Assembly (NCBI GenBank): GCA_934402375.1
Contig: CAKRUB010000010.1
Coordinates: 19,297 to 83,296, forward strand
Direction of reading: 5' to 3'
Length of the DNA: 64,000 bases
From: an uncultured Acetatifactor sp.
GTDB taxonomy: Bacteria; Bacillota; Clostridia; Lachnospirales; Lachnospiraceae
In this document: positions 37,127-44,380 of the stretch, one piece after another
How positions within the stretch are numbered: the first letter of the stretch is position 1
Layout of the letters: every line of letters starts with the position of its first letter
Translations under genes and position numbers: made by a program
The notes under the pieces: model-generated
What the model was told of the DNA's origin: nothing
Databases searched by the model: none
The model's input: only the letters and a program-made list of their open reading frames with translations

Positions 37127-38311
37127 TTACTCCTTTATCTTCTTTGCAACTACCACAAAACGACCGTTCTTTTCCTGATAGTCGCAGGTGGACAGTGTCA
37201 GAAGCTGATCACCGTACTCTGCCGTCACTCCCGTATCAAAGAGTGACATGGAAGCCATTTCTTCCATATAAGAATCAAACTGCTGCTCACCGTCTGCATC
37301 TATAAACTGATAATATTTGAAAACAATTTCCTCTTCGCTGTACACTCTCGAGCGGAACACATACATGACCTCGTAGGTTCCCTTCTCATAGATAGTATCA
37401 AACTGAATGTATTTATGCTCCTCGCAGTATTTCTGATCCTGATACTTGTCCAGCTTGCCGAACATCTTTCCGCTTTTCATGTGATGTCCGTAAATTATGT
37501 AATTTGTACTGGGCTTAAGGACATCACAATCCTTATCCATAAAGATTGTCCCGTTTCTGTCATACTCCTGATTCAGATTATGATTGAGATAGTATTCATT
37601 GTCCGAAGTCTGCATGACAGGGAAATCTATATTTGTATCGTCAATTTTCAGCCATCCGATTAGCTTTTTATTCTTATTTAATAAATTTTTATACTCATCC
37701 AGTACCTCTCTGGTCTCCGGTGCCTCATCCAACGTGTACTGCGGACCGCTCTCTACGGACGGTACAGCAGTATTTTCCACGGTCTGATTCTTCAAATCAA
37801 TCAGCTGCTGGTTACGCTGATCGGTTCTGTAAACATACCAGGAATATACTCCGAAATATCCGAGGCAGCTGACTGCGACCAGACTGCACAGGGCGATTGT
37901 CAGCTTCCTGCGCTTCTCCTGCCGTTTCAGCTCCAGCTTTACATAAGCATCCATCTCGGCGGAGGCTGCAGCATTGTCACCCTGTTTCTTTTTCTGCGGC
38001 TTCCTGCTGTCCGGCGGCTGTTTTCTCTGTCCGTTTTTTTTCCCTGCCGTCTTTCTCCCGGCTCTTCCGGATGCCGCAGGCAATCGCTGCAGCGCCTCCT
38101 GAACCTCCTCGGCAAAGTCCTCACCCAGAAGCGTCAGGAACCTGTATTTTCCCGCTTTAAGTTCACTTTTCAGCCTGTCCAGCTCGCCCCGGCTGTTCCA
38201 GTCCGTTTCGTTGCGCAGCCTGTCAATTATTTTCTTGTCATGCAGCGCCCGGGCATAATCGCTTTCCGTTCGGAACTGTCTGCCCTCTACTGTAAAATCC
38301 TTTTGTGTCAT
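37127..38311 (-). CDS. srtB: Class B sortase with an extra N-terminal cytoplasmic domain
   Basis: A 394-residue transpeptidase that would anchor proteins to the wall. Catalytic His is in NYIIYGHHMKSGKMFGKL near residue 275 and catalytic Cys in LLTLSTCDYQEKNGRFVVVAKK near 378, with the Arg at the end of that strand. DTNIDFPVMQTSDNEYYLNHNL is typical of class B. The catalytic part follows a membrane helix at about 135-158. The first 70 residues (FTVEGRQFRTESDYARALHDKKIIDRLRNE...) and a Lys/Arg/Gln-rich linker lie on the cytoplasmic side and are not part of classical SrtB. It is first in an operon with two LRR proteins. Confidence 0.92.
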   Translation of the reverse strand: MTQKDFTVEGRQFRTESDYARALHDKKIIDRLRNETDWNSRGELDRLKSELKAGKYRFLTLLGEDFAEEVQEALQRLPAASGRAGRKTAGKKNGQRKQPPDSRKPQKKKQGDNAAASAEMDAYVKLELKRQEKRRKLTIALCSLVAVSCLGYFGVYSWYVYRTDQRNQQLIDLKNQTVENTAVPSVESGPQYTLDEAPETREVLDEYKNLLNKNKKLIGWLKIDDTNIDFPVMQTSDNEYYLNHNLNQEYDRNGTIFMDKDCDVLKPSTNYIIYGHHMKSGKMFGKLDKYQDQKYCEEHKYIQFDTIYEKGTYEVMYVFRSRVYSEEEIVFKYYQFIDADGEQQFDSYMEEMASMSLFDTGVTAEYGDQLLTLSTCDYQEKNGRFVVVAKKIKE

Positions 38312-38345
38312 GGCAATCCCTTATACTTAAATTTATCCCCTTTCT

Positions 38346-38373
38346 ATTTTAATACATATTAGAATTAATGCAA
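38346..38373 (-). promoter_or_regulatory. Probable promoter of the sortase operon
   Basis: TTGCAT (38368-38373), 16 bp, TAAAAT (38346-38351) on the minus strand, 35 bp before the sortase start. Confidence 0.5.
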
Positions 38374-38386
38374 GCATTTTGTATGA

Positions 38387-38415
38387 AACATTGACAGGCA
38401 GGGGTGCATACAATA
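38387..38415 (+). promoter_or_regulatory. Sigma-K-like promoter of the Cys/Gly-rich gene
   Basis: AACA (38387-38390), 16 bp, CATACAATA (38407-38415). This fits the Bacillus sigma-K consensus mACm-N16-CATAnnnTA at every fixed position. A TTGACA lies nearby (38391-38396) but has no -10 box at 16-18 bp. A late mother-cell promoter would fit the encoded protein. Confidence 0.6.
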
Positions 38416-38447
38416 AACCATAAAACAAACATTTTGGAGGCACTAAA

Positions 38448-38732
38448 ATGAGTGATTTGACTGCTACCAACTGCGGATGTAACGATTCCTGCGGATGTGC
38501 TGGCGCACAGAACAACAATGGATGCAACAGCTGTATCTGGATTATCCTGCTGCTGTTCTTCTGTGGCGGCTGCGGCGGTAATAACGGCTGCGGTAACGGC
38601 TGTGGCAACAACGGCTGTGGCATTCTCGGCGGCGGAAACAACGGATGCTGCGATTGGATCATCTGGATCCTTCTGCTCTCCTGCTTCTGCGGTAACGGCA
38701 ACGGATTCGGCTGTGGCTGCGGCTGCAACTAA
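38448..38732 (+). CDS. Small Cys/Gly/Asn-rich protein, possible spore coat component
   Basis: A 94-residue protein with 22 Cys and many Gly/Asn, arranged as CGC, GCGNGCGNNGCG and GFGCGCGCN clusters. Two short hydrophobic stretches, SCIWIILLLFFCGGCGG and CCDWIIWILLLSCFCG, form an internal repeat. Such composition is known from cross-linked spore coat or crust proteins, but I recognise no named family. GGAGG lies 8 bp before the ATG. It has its own sigma-K-like promoter and terminator, on the strand opposite to most neighbours. Codon choice in the Gly/Cys part is uniform, mainly GGC and TGC/TGT. Confidence 0.75.
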   Translation: MSDLTATNCGCNDSCGCAGAQNNNGCNSCIWIILLLFFCGGCGGNNGCGNGCGNNGCGILGGGNNGCCDWIIWILLLSCFCGNGNGFGCGCGCN

Positions 38733-38753
38733 ATTCCTATCCATCTCTGAAGG

Positions 38754-38777
38754 CAGGCTCCCCACGGAGCCTGTTTT
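38754..38777 (+). terminator. Terminator of the Cys/Gly-rich gene
   Basis: CAGGCTCC / GGAGCCTG with a 4-nt loop, followed by TTTT. Confidence 0.85.
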
Positions 38778-38849
38778 CAATGGATACATAAGCCCTTCTG
38801 CCGCTACATAAGATAGAATAACAAAAGCTTTCAGAAAGGCGGTAGCAGC

Positions 38850-39338
38850 ATGGAGGATAAGGGAACATGTCTGATCTCAGCATTTGATGCAGCTTTTACC
38901 ACCAACCGGATTCAGATGCTGAAAATACTGTTCTCATGGATTCCTCCGGAACAACAGGGACTTTTCGCTATCTATATCAAATATCTGGAGCTGCAGCACG
39001 CATGGCGTCTGCGCAGTCTTCCGCCCGCTGCCTGTGCCCAGAACGCCGGAAAGCTGTCCGTGGACTTTTTTTCGGGCGATCAGACCGGTACACTGGAGCT
39101 TCTGGACGAACTGCTTCCCTATGGGAATCAGGCTGAACGTGAGAGAATCGAGGGCATGAAATCCATGCTTTCCAATCTTTCCCGAATGAAAGATATGATG
39201 GAGATGATGCAGATGATGAAGGAGCTGTTTCCCGAGGGCTTCGGCGGAGATAACCCCGCAGACCTTCTGTCCGGCATGACAGGCATGCCCGGTGCGGATA
39301 TGTCAGCGCTTTTTTCAATGTTTGGAAAGGAGACCTAA
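38850..39338 (+). CDS. Conserved-looking protein of unknown function
   Basis: A 162-residue soluble protein. The first half is helical (FDAAFTTNRIQMLKILFSWIPPEQQGLFAIYIKYLELQHAW); the second half has a Met-rich helix (MKDMMEMMQMMKELFPEGFGG) and a Gly/Met-rich tail. I recognise no family. AGAAAGG precedes the start. The 3' neighbour starts 6 bp after the stop, so the two form an operon. A CATAAGATA at 38807-38815 matches the sigma-K -10 consensus, but the -35 spacing is off. Confidence 0.65.
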   Translation: MEDKGTCLISAFDAAFTTNRIQMLKILFSWIPPEQQGLFAIYIKYLELQHAWRLRSLPPAACAQNAGKLSVDFFSGDQTGTLELLDELLPYGNQAERERIEGMKSMLSNLSRMKDMMEMMQMMKELFPEGFGGDNPADLLSGMTGMPGADMSALFSMFGKET

Positions 39339-39344
39339 CCGAAA

Positions 39345-39617
39345 ATGAGCCAGAGACCCGAATGGATGTCCGATCCGCTTGTCAAGGACATCCCCCAGAA
39401 AAAACTTGACTTTCTTGGAAAAATGTTCGACGAAGGACATGGAAAGAGCCAGAAGGAAATGATGGCATTTATGATGCCGATGTTAAAGAGGGCAAAGCAG
39501 GAAAATCTGATCTTTACCCCACAGGAAATGAATGCCGCAATTGCCGCGATCCGAAAGCACAGCTCTGCGGAAGAGCTTTCGCAGATCGATAAAATACTGG
39601 AAAAGACAAAAAAATAA
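39345..39617 (+). CDS. Small protein of unknown function
   Basis: A 90-residue, probably helical protein (MSDPLVKDIPQKKLDFLGKMFDEGHGKSQKEMMAFMMPMLKRAKQENLIFTPQEM...). No motif is recognised. It shares Met-rich helices with the gene just before it, and ends before a bidirectional terminator. GGAG is found just upstream of the ATG. Confidence 0.65.
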   Translation: MSQRPEWMSDPLVKDIPQKKLDFLGKMFDEGHGKSQKEMMAFMMPMLKRAKQENLIFTPQEMNAAIAAIRKHSSAEELSQIDKILEKTKK

Positions 39618-39622
39618 AAACA

Positions 39623-39680
39623 AAAACCGCGTAAATCCTCTTCCGGTTTCTGCACCGGGCATATGGATTTACACGGTTTT
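39623..39680. terminator. Bidirectional terminator between the unknown operon and leuS
   Basis: AAAACCG-GTAAATCC / GGATTTAC-CGGTTTT outer stem (one mismatch) with an inner CCGGT / ACCGG hairpin. It serves the convergent genes ending at 39617 and 39691. Confidence 0.85.
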
Positions 39681-39690
39681 ATTTTAGAAT

Positions 39691-42102
39691 TTATTTTGCA
39701 ACAATATTAACGATACGACCCGGAACATAGATTTCCTTCACAATGTTTCCTGTCAGCTTATCTCCCAAAGCTTCCTTTGCCGCCGCGATTGCCGCATCCT
39801 TGTCGATGTCCTTCGGAACGGAAATCGTCACTCTGATCTTTCCGTTGACCTGGACGGCAATCTCAACGGTGCTCTCCTCTGTCTTCGCCTCATCGTACTC
39901 CGGCCATGCTGTCTGGTATACCCTGCCTTCATAGCCTGCTGCCTGCCAGAGTTCCTCCGTGATGTGCGGCGCTACAGGGTTCAACAGCGTCAGCAGTGTC
40001 TTGTACTCGCCCTTTGTGACAGAGCCCTTCTTATAAAACTCGTTGATCAGCGCCATCATTGCAGCGATCGCCGTGTTATACTTCAGGTTCTCATAGTCGG
40101 AGGATACCTTCTTGATGGTCTGGTGCATTTTCGTCTCCAGTTCCGCGCTGTAGCCGTCACCGTCCGTCAGAATATCCTGCAGCTTCCAGACACGCTCAAG
40201 GAATCTTCTACAGCCCTTCACGCCGTCCTCGCTCCATGCAGCGCTCAGATCAAACGCTCCGATGAACATCTCATAGGTACGAAGGGTATCTGCGCCGTAT
40301 TCTCTCACGATGTCGTCCGGGTTGACTACATTTCCTCTGGACTTTGACATCTTCTCGCCGTTAGAGCCGAGAATCATGCCGTGGCTGGTTCTCTTCTGGT
40401 ACGGTTCCGGACAGGGAACAACGCCCTGATCATAGAGGAATCTGTGCCAGAAACGCGAGTAGAGCAGATGCAGGGTTGTATGCTCCATACCGCCGTTATA
40501 CCAGTCGACCGGAAGCCAGTAGTTCATCGCTTCCTTGCTTGCAAGCGCCTCTGCGTTATGCGGATCAGTATAGCGCAGGAAGTACCATGAAGAGCCCGCC
40601 CACTGGGGCATGGTATCGGTCTCACGCTTCGCCGGTCCTCCGCAGCAGGGACAGGTTGTATTTACCCAGTCCGTCATGGATGCCAGCGGAGACTCGCCGT
40701 TGTCCGTAGGCTCATAGGACTCCACCTCCGGCAGTTCCAGCGGAAGCTCGCTCTCGTCAAGCGGCACATAGCCGCACTTTTCACACTTTACAATCGGAAT
40801 CGGCTCTCCCCAGTAACGCTGTCTGGAGAACACCCAGTCGCGGAGCTTGAAGTTCGTCTTGCTGTGGCCGATGCCCTTCTCCTCGAGGAAGGCAATGATC
40901 TTCTTCTTTGCATCCGCTACGGACAATCCGTCCAGAAAATCGGAATTTACCAACGTTCCCGTCGCAACATCGGTATATACCTGCTCCTGTACACTGACAG
41001 GGCTTCCTGCGACAACCTCAATAATCGGGAGATCAAATTTCTTTGCGAAATCCCAGTCTCTCTCATCGTGTGCGGGAACCGCCATGATTGCACCGGTTCC
41101 GTAGGTCATCAGAACATAATCCGAAATCCAGATCGGAATCTCCTTGCCGTTCACGGGATTCGTCGCGGTCAGCCCGTCGATCTGCACTCCCGTCTTATCC
41201 TTCGCAAGCTCGGTACGCTCGAAGTCAGACTTCTTCGCCGCCTGCTCCCTGTAGGCAACAAGAGCGTCATAATTTTTAATCTCAGCCTTATACTTATCAA
41301 TGATCGGGTGCTCCGGAGAGACAACCATGTAGGTTGCGCCGAACAGGGTATCCGGTCTCGTTGTGTAAATGCGGAGCTTATCCTCCTTGCCCGTCAGGGT
41401 GAAATCCACTTCCGCGCCGGTAGACTTTCCGATCCAGTTTCTCTGTGATACTTTGACACGTTCAATGTAATCCACCGTGTCAAGTCCCTGCAGCAGCTTG
41501 TCTGCATACTCTGTAATCTTCAGCATCCACTGGCTCTTTACCTTCCGGACAACCTCTGATCCACAGCGCTCGCAGACACCGTTCACAACCTCCTCGTTCG
41601 CAAGTCCGACCTTACAGGAAGTACACCAGTTGATCGGCATTTCCGTCTTGTAGGCAAGTCCCGCCTTGAACAGCTTTAAAAAGATCCACTGCGTCCACTT
41701 ATAATATTCTGTATCGGTTGTGTTGATCTCTCTGTCCCAGTCAAAGGAATAGCCCAGGGAATGAAGCTGGTTCTTGAAATGCTCCACATTGTTCTTTGTC
41801 ACAATCTTAGGATGAATGTGATTCTTGATTGCATAGTTCTCCGTAGGGAGTCCGAATGCGTCCCAGCCCATGGGATAGAGCACATTATATCCCTGCATCC
41901 TTCTCTTTCTGGCTACAATGTCCAGCGCGGTGTAGGGTCTGGGATGTCCCACATGAAGTCCCTGACCTGACGGATAAGGGAACTCCACCAGTGCATAATA
42001 CTTCGGCTTTGAATAGTCATCGGATGTCTTGAACGCCTTTTCATCATCCCAGACCTTCTGCCACTTTGTCTCCACCTCGTGATGGTTGTACGGTACTGCC
42101 AT
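39691..42102 (-). CDS. leuS: Leucyl-tRNA synthetase
   Basis: Class I synthetase of 803 residues, the bacterial length. HIGH-type motif is [21 protein letters not shown] near residue 45; KMSKS is [17 protein letters not shown] near 575. Zinc-binding Cys pairs are at [14 protein letters not shown]...CERCG and [11 protein letters not shown]...CPCCGG. The CP1 editing domain includes [20 protein letters not shown] and [15 protein letters not shown]. The anticodon-binding domain and the C-terminal tail ([14 protein letters not shown]) are present. An AAGGAGG ribosome site and a T-box leader precede it. Confidence 0.98.
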   Translation of the reverse strand: MAVPYNHHEVETKWQKVWDDEKAFKTSDDYSKPKYYALVEFPYPSGQGLHVGHPRPYTALDIVARKRRMQGYNVLYPMGWDAFGLPTENYAIKNHIHPKIVTKNNVEHFKNQLHSLGYSFDWDREINTTDTEYYKWTQWIFLKLFKAGLAYKTEMPINWCTSCKVGLANEEVVNGVCERCGSEVVRKVKSQWMLKITEYADKLLQGLDTVDYIERVKVSQRNWIGKSTGAEVDFTLTGKEDKLRIYTTRPDTLFGATYMVVSPEHPIIDKYKAEIKNYDALVAYREQAAKKSDFERTELAKDKTGVQIDGLTATNPVNGKEIPIWISDYVLMTYGTGAIMAVPAHDERDWDFAKKFDLPIIEVVAGSPVSVQEQVYTDVATGTLVNSDFLDGLSVADAKKKIIAFLEEKGIGHSKTNFKLRDWVFSRQRYWGEPIPIVKCEKCGYVPLDESELPLELPEVESYEPTDNGESPLASMTDWVNTTCPCCGGPAKRETDTMPQWAGSSWYFLRYTDPHNAEALASKEAMNYWLPVDWYNGGMEHTTLHLLYSRFWHRFLYDQGVVPCPEPYQKRTSHGMILGSNGEKMSKSRGNVVNPDDIVREYGADTLRTYEMFIGAFDLSAAWSEDGVKGCRRFLERVWKLQDILTDGDGYSAELETKMHQTIKKVSSDYENLKYNTAIAAMMALINEFYKKGSVTKGEYKTLLTLLNPVAPHITEELWQAAGYEGRVYQTAWPEYDEAKTEESTVEIAVQVNGKIRVTISVPKDIDKDAAIAAAKEALGDKLTGNIVKEIYVPGRIVNIVAK

Positions 42103-42118
42103 AACTTTTCCTCCTTAC

Positions 42119-42420
42119 ACATAAAGCCCCATCGTCTGTATAGAGACGAAAGGGCTTTGTTCCGTGGTACCACTCTATTTCATATGACATACCCGCACAG
42201 CTTATGCCGCGCCCGCCATATGCACTTTATAACTGATAACGGTGTCCGCCGTCCTCCCTTACACACAAATCCTCCGTTTTCACAGAGACATATGCTTCAC
42301 GAAAGGAACTCCGAGGCCAGTTGGGAATATCTCGCTGCCGTCTCGCACCCGCCGACGGCTCTCTGGAAGTCCGATATACTTACTACTCCTCATCAACGCT
42401 TTTCCTATTGAAAACTACTG
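42119..42420 (-). promoter_or_regulatory. T-box riboswitch leader of leuS
   Basis: The conserved T-box AGAGTGGTACCACGGA lies at 42161-42176 on the minus strand, followed by an AAAGCCC...GGGCTTT terminator hairpin (42123-42158). The 5' end shows the Stem I AGTAGTA-type region (GATGAGGAGTAGTA). A CTC triplet in the 3' side of Stem I (near GGCCTCGGAG) is the likely Leu specifier; that last point is tentative. It fills the gene-free stretch up to the neighbouring membrane protein gene. Confidence 0.9.
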
Positions 42421-42423
42421 CTT

Positions 42424-42452
42424 ATTTTAACGTGTTTCCCACGCGCTGTCAA
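42424..42452 (-). promoter_or_regulatory. leuS promoter
   Basis: TTGACA (42447-42452), 17 bp, TAAAAT (42424-42429) on the minus strand. The -35 box overlaps the stop codon of the upstream membrane protein gene. Confidence 0.85.
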
Positions 42453-44281
42453 GCAATCGAGGAATTTATTTTATCCGGCTCCGCAGTCTCCCCGCCCGCC
42501 AGCGTCTCCGTATCGAACAGCGCCGCCAGCAATAGCGGAACCGCAAAATAAAAATACAGAACATAGCGCACAAGCGCAATCGGTCCGAGCAGCACCGTCA
42601 GGTAGAGCGCACCCATCAGCGAAAGCGAGAGCGCCAGCCGTCTCTTCTTCGTCACGAGAAGATAGCACGCAAGGAAAGCATACCCCCAATGCCAGAAGCC
42701 CATGGAAAAAAGCATGGAGACCACCGGCAGCCTGTGCTGATAAATTTCAAACGACAGCTTTTCATAGAAACGTTCCAGCCAAGGCAGCAGGTGCCTTCTT
42801 GTGCCCGGCATCTCTGTCTCGAACGCAAAGTAAGAGCTTTCCCCGTAATATACGCCCTCTATCACCCGCTTCCCCGTGTAGCCGTCCAGAACCGTGTCGG
42901 GATACCAGTAGTCATAGGTATTCTCCAGAAAAGAGTTCACATAAACGCCCGGATATTCCAGTCCCTTTCGGAGCCATAGGGAAAAATACTTTCCGGGATC
43001 GCTCTTAAAATTATCCTCAAGGAAATTATATTTGATGTCATCCGCCAGCTTCGGATTATACTGCTCCAGAACCATCTGCGGAATCAGTTCAAACATGGTT
43101 TCCCGCTCCTCCTCGGAGAAGCTGTCCTTCTCGTAATTATAGACTCTTGCCAGCTGCTGCATGGGCACGCAGAGCATCTCTGCGATCTCCGTCTCACTGT
43201 AGCGCAGGATGACCTTCATTCCTCCCGTCACCGCCCCGAAGATCAGGATTGCCGAAAGCACCGTCGTCAGCCACTTCCTCCACGATCTGCGGTAGACGAC
43301 AGCAAATAAAAGCAGCGTCAACGCCATCGCATAAATACCGTTATTTCTGAAAAAGAGCACCATCAGCGCCGAGAGGACAAAGCCCGCCTTATTTCCGCGC
43401 CGCTCCCAGAAGCCGTCTCCCTCCCGCGCAATTCTGCAAAGCATTGTCGTCACCAGCAGTACTCCCGCCGAGAAGAGGACATCCTTCGTCGAACAGCACA
43501 CAAACATGCTGACCGTCGGGAACAACGCCAGAAAAACGATACCCGCGATCCGTATCCAGCGTCTGACCTTAATTCTTCTCAGCCAGCTCATCACATAGGC
43601 AAAGCAGCCCGACACAAGAAGCATCTGAAGGAGCGTATACACCGCTATTCCGGCGTTATAGGACTTTGTAAGACCGTAAACAATCCGAAGAACCCAGCCA
43701 AGAAGCAGTACATGCATAATCGGGTGGTGTGCCGAATATTTCCCCGTAAACACCATGTAAACTTCCTGCTCGGCGTCGTAGATAAAGAATCCGGGAAAGG
43801 ATGCCAGAAAGGTCGGCAAATAGGCAAGGAAAAACAGCGCCCACACTCCTAAAAAGTATTTTCTGCCGTTTTCCCCTGCCTCTTCCTTTCCGGCGCTCTT
43901 ATTGCCCCGGAGATAATATACCGCAGCCGCGAAAAAGGGAGCTGCCGCCAGCGCAGTCACTACTGCCGCTGCATAAATCTGCCACTCTGCGAAGTCAACG
44001 CTGCCGCTGCTTTCCAGCTTCGCCCCGGCAATCAGGCTTCCTGTAAAGAGCAGCAGAAAGCCAAAGCCCGCATTCAGGGAGTCCTTCATCTCTCCCCAAT
44101 GCTCCCCGGCTGTTATTTTCATCAGTGCAAGCAGCCAGCCTCCCCAGACAAAAAACGCCAGTACGCTGTTGGAGTACACAAGCGTATTCTTCCCCGAGGA
44201 GATACAGTATTTCATGCCGATTGCCGCAAGAAGGCTGATGATAATTAAAAATGCTTTATTCTGCCACGGAAGTCTTTTCAT
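42449..44281 (-). CDS. Polytopic membrane protein, DUF6020-like
   Basis: A 610-residue protein with about 12-14 membrane helices. The conserved region YLPTFLASFPGFFIYDAEQEVYMVFTGKYSAHHPIMHVLLLGWVLRI (around residue 155-205), with its Tyr-Asp-Ala and His-His-Pro motifs, resembles GT-C-type lipid-linked glycosyltransferases, and similar proteins are grouped as DUF6020. A long extracytoplasmic segment (about 385-500) precedes the last helices. Substrate unknown. It lies between leuS and the EF-G gene with its own promoter. The ATG at 44281 is chosen; a GTG one codon earlier is also in frame. Confidence 0.7.
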   Translation of the reverse strand: MKRLPWQNKAFLIIISLLAAIGMKYCISSGKNTLVYSNSVLAFFVWGGWLLALMKITAGEHWGEMKDSLNAGFGFLLLFTGSLIAGAKLESSGSVDFAEWQIYAAAVVTALAAAPFFAAAVYYLRGNKSAGKEEAGENGRKYFLGVWALFFLAYLPTFLASFPGFFIYDAEQEVYMVFTGKYSAHHPIMHVLLLGWVLRIVYGLTKSYNAGIAVYTLLQMLLVSGCFAYVMSWLRRIKVRRWIRIAGIVFLALFPTVSMFVCCSTKDVLFSAGVLLVTTMLCRIAREGDGFWERRGNKAGFVLSALMVLFFRNNGIYAMALTLLLFAVVYRRSWRKWLTTVLSAILIFGAVTGGMKVILRYSETEIAEMLCVPMQQLARVYNYEKDSFSEEERETMFELIPQMVLEQYNPKLADDIKYNFLEDNFKSDPGKYFSLWLRKGLEYPGVYVNSFLENTYDYWYPDTVLDGYTGKRVIEGVYYGESSYFAFETEMPGTRRHLLPWLERFYEKLSFEIYQHRLPVVSMLFSMGFWHWGYAFLACYLLVTKKRRLALSLSLMGALYLTVLLGPIALVRYVLYFYFAVPLLLAALFDTETLAGGETAEPDKINSSIA

Positions 44282-44334
44282 CACAACACTCTCATTTTCT
44301 CTTTATTATGCTATTCTTTATAAAAAGCTCTCTC

Positions 44335-44363
44335 ATTATAGCACAGAGTGATTCCGATGTAAA
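44335..44363 (-). promoter_or_regulatory. Promoter of the DUF6020-like gene
   Basis: TTTACA (44358-44363), 17 bp, TATAAT (44335-44340) on the minus strand, in the 99-bp gap after the EF-G-like gene. Confidence 0.75.
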
Positions 44364-44380
44364 AGACTTCCGTATCCTGT

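Noticed and set aside
38391..38416. Sigma-A promoter with TTGACA before the Cys-rich gene
   Set aside because: The only -10-like box, TACAAT, is 12 bp away, which is too close; the sigma-K pattern fits better.
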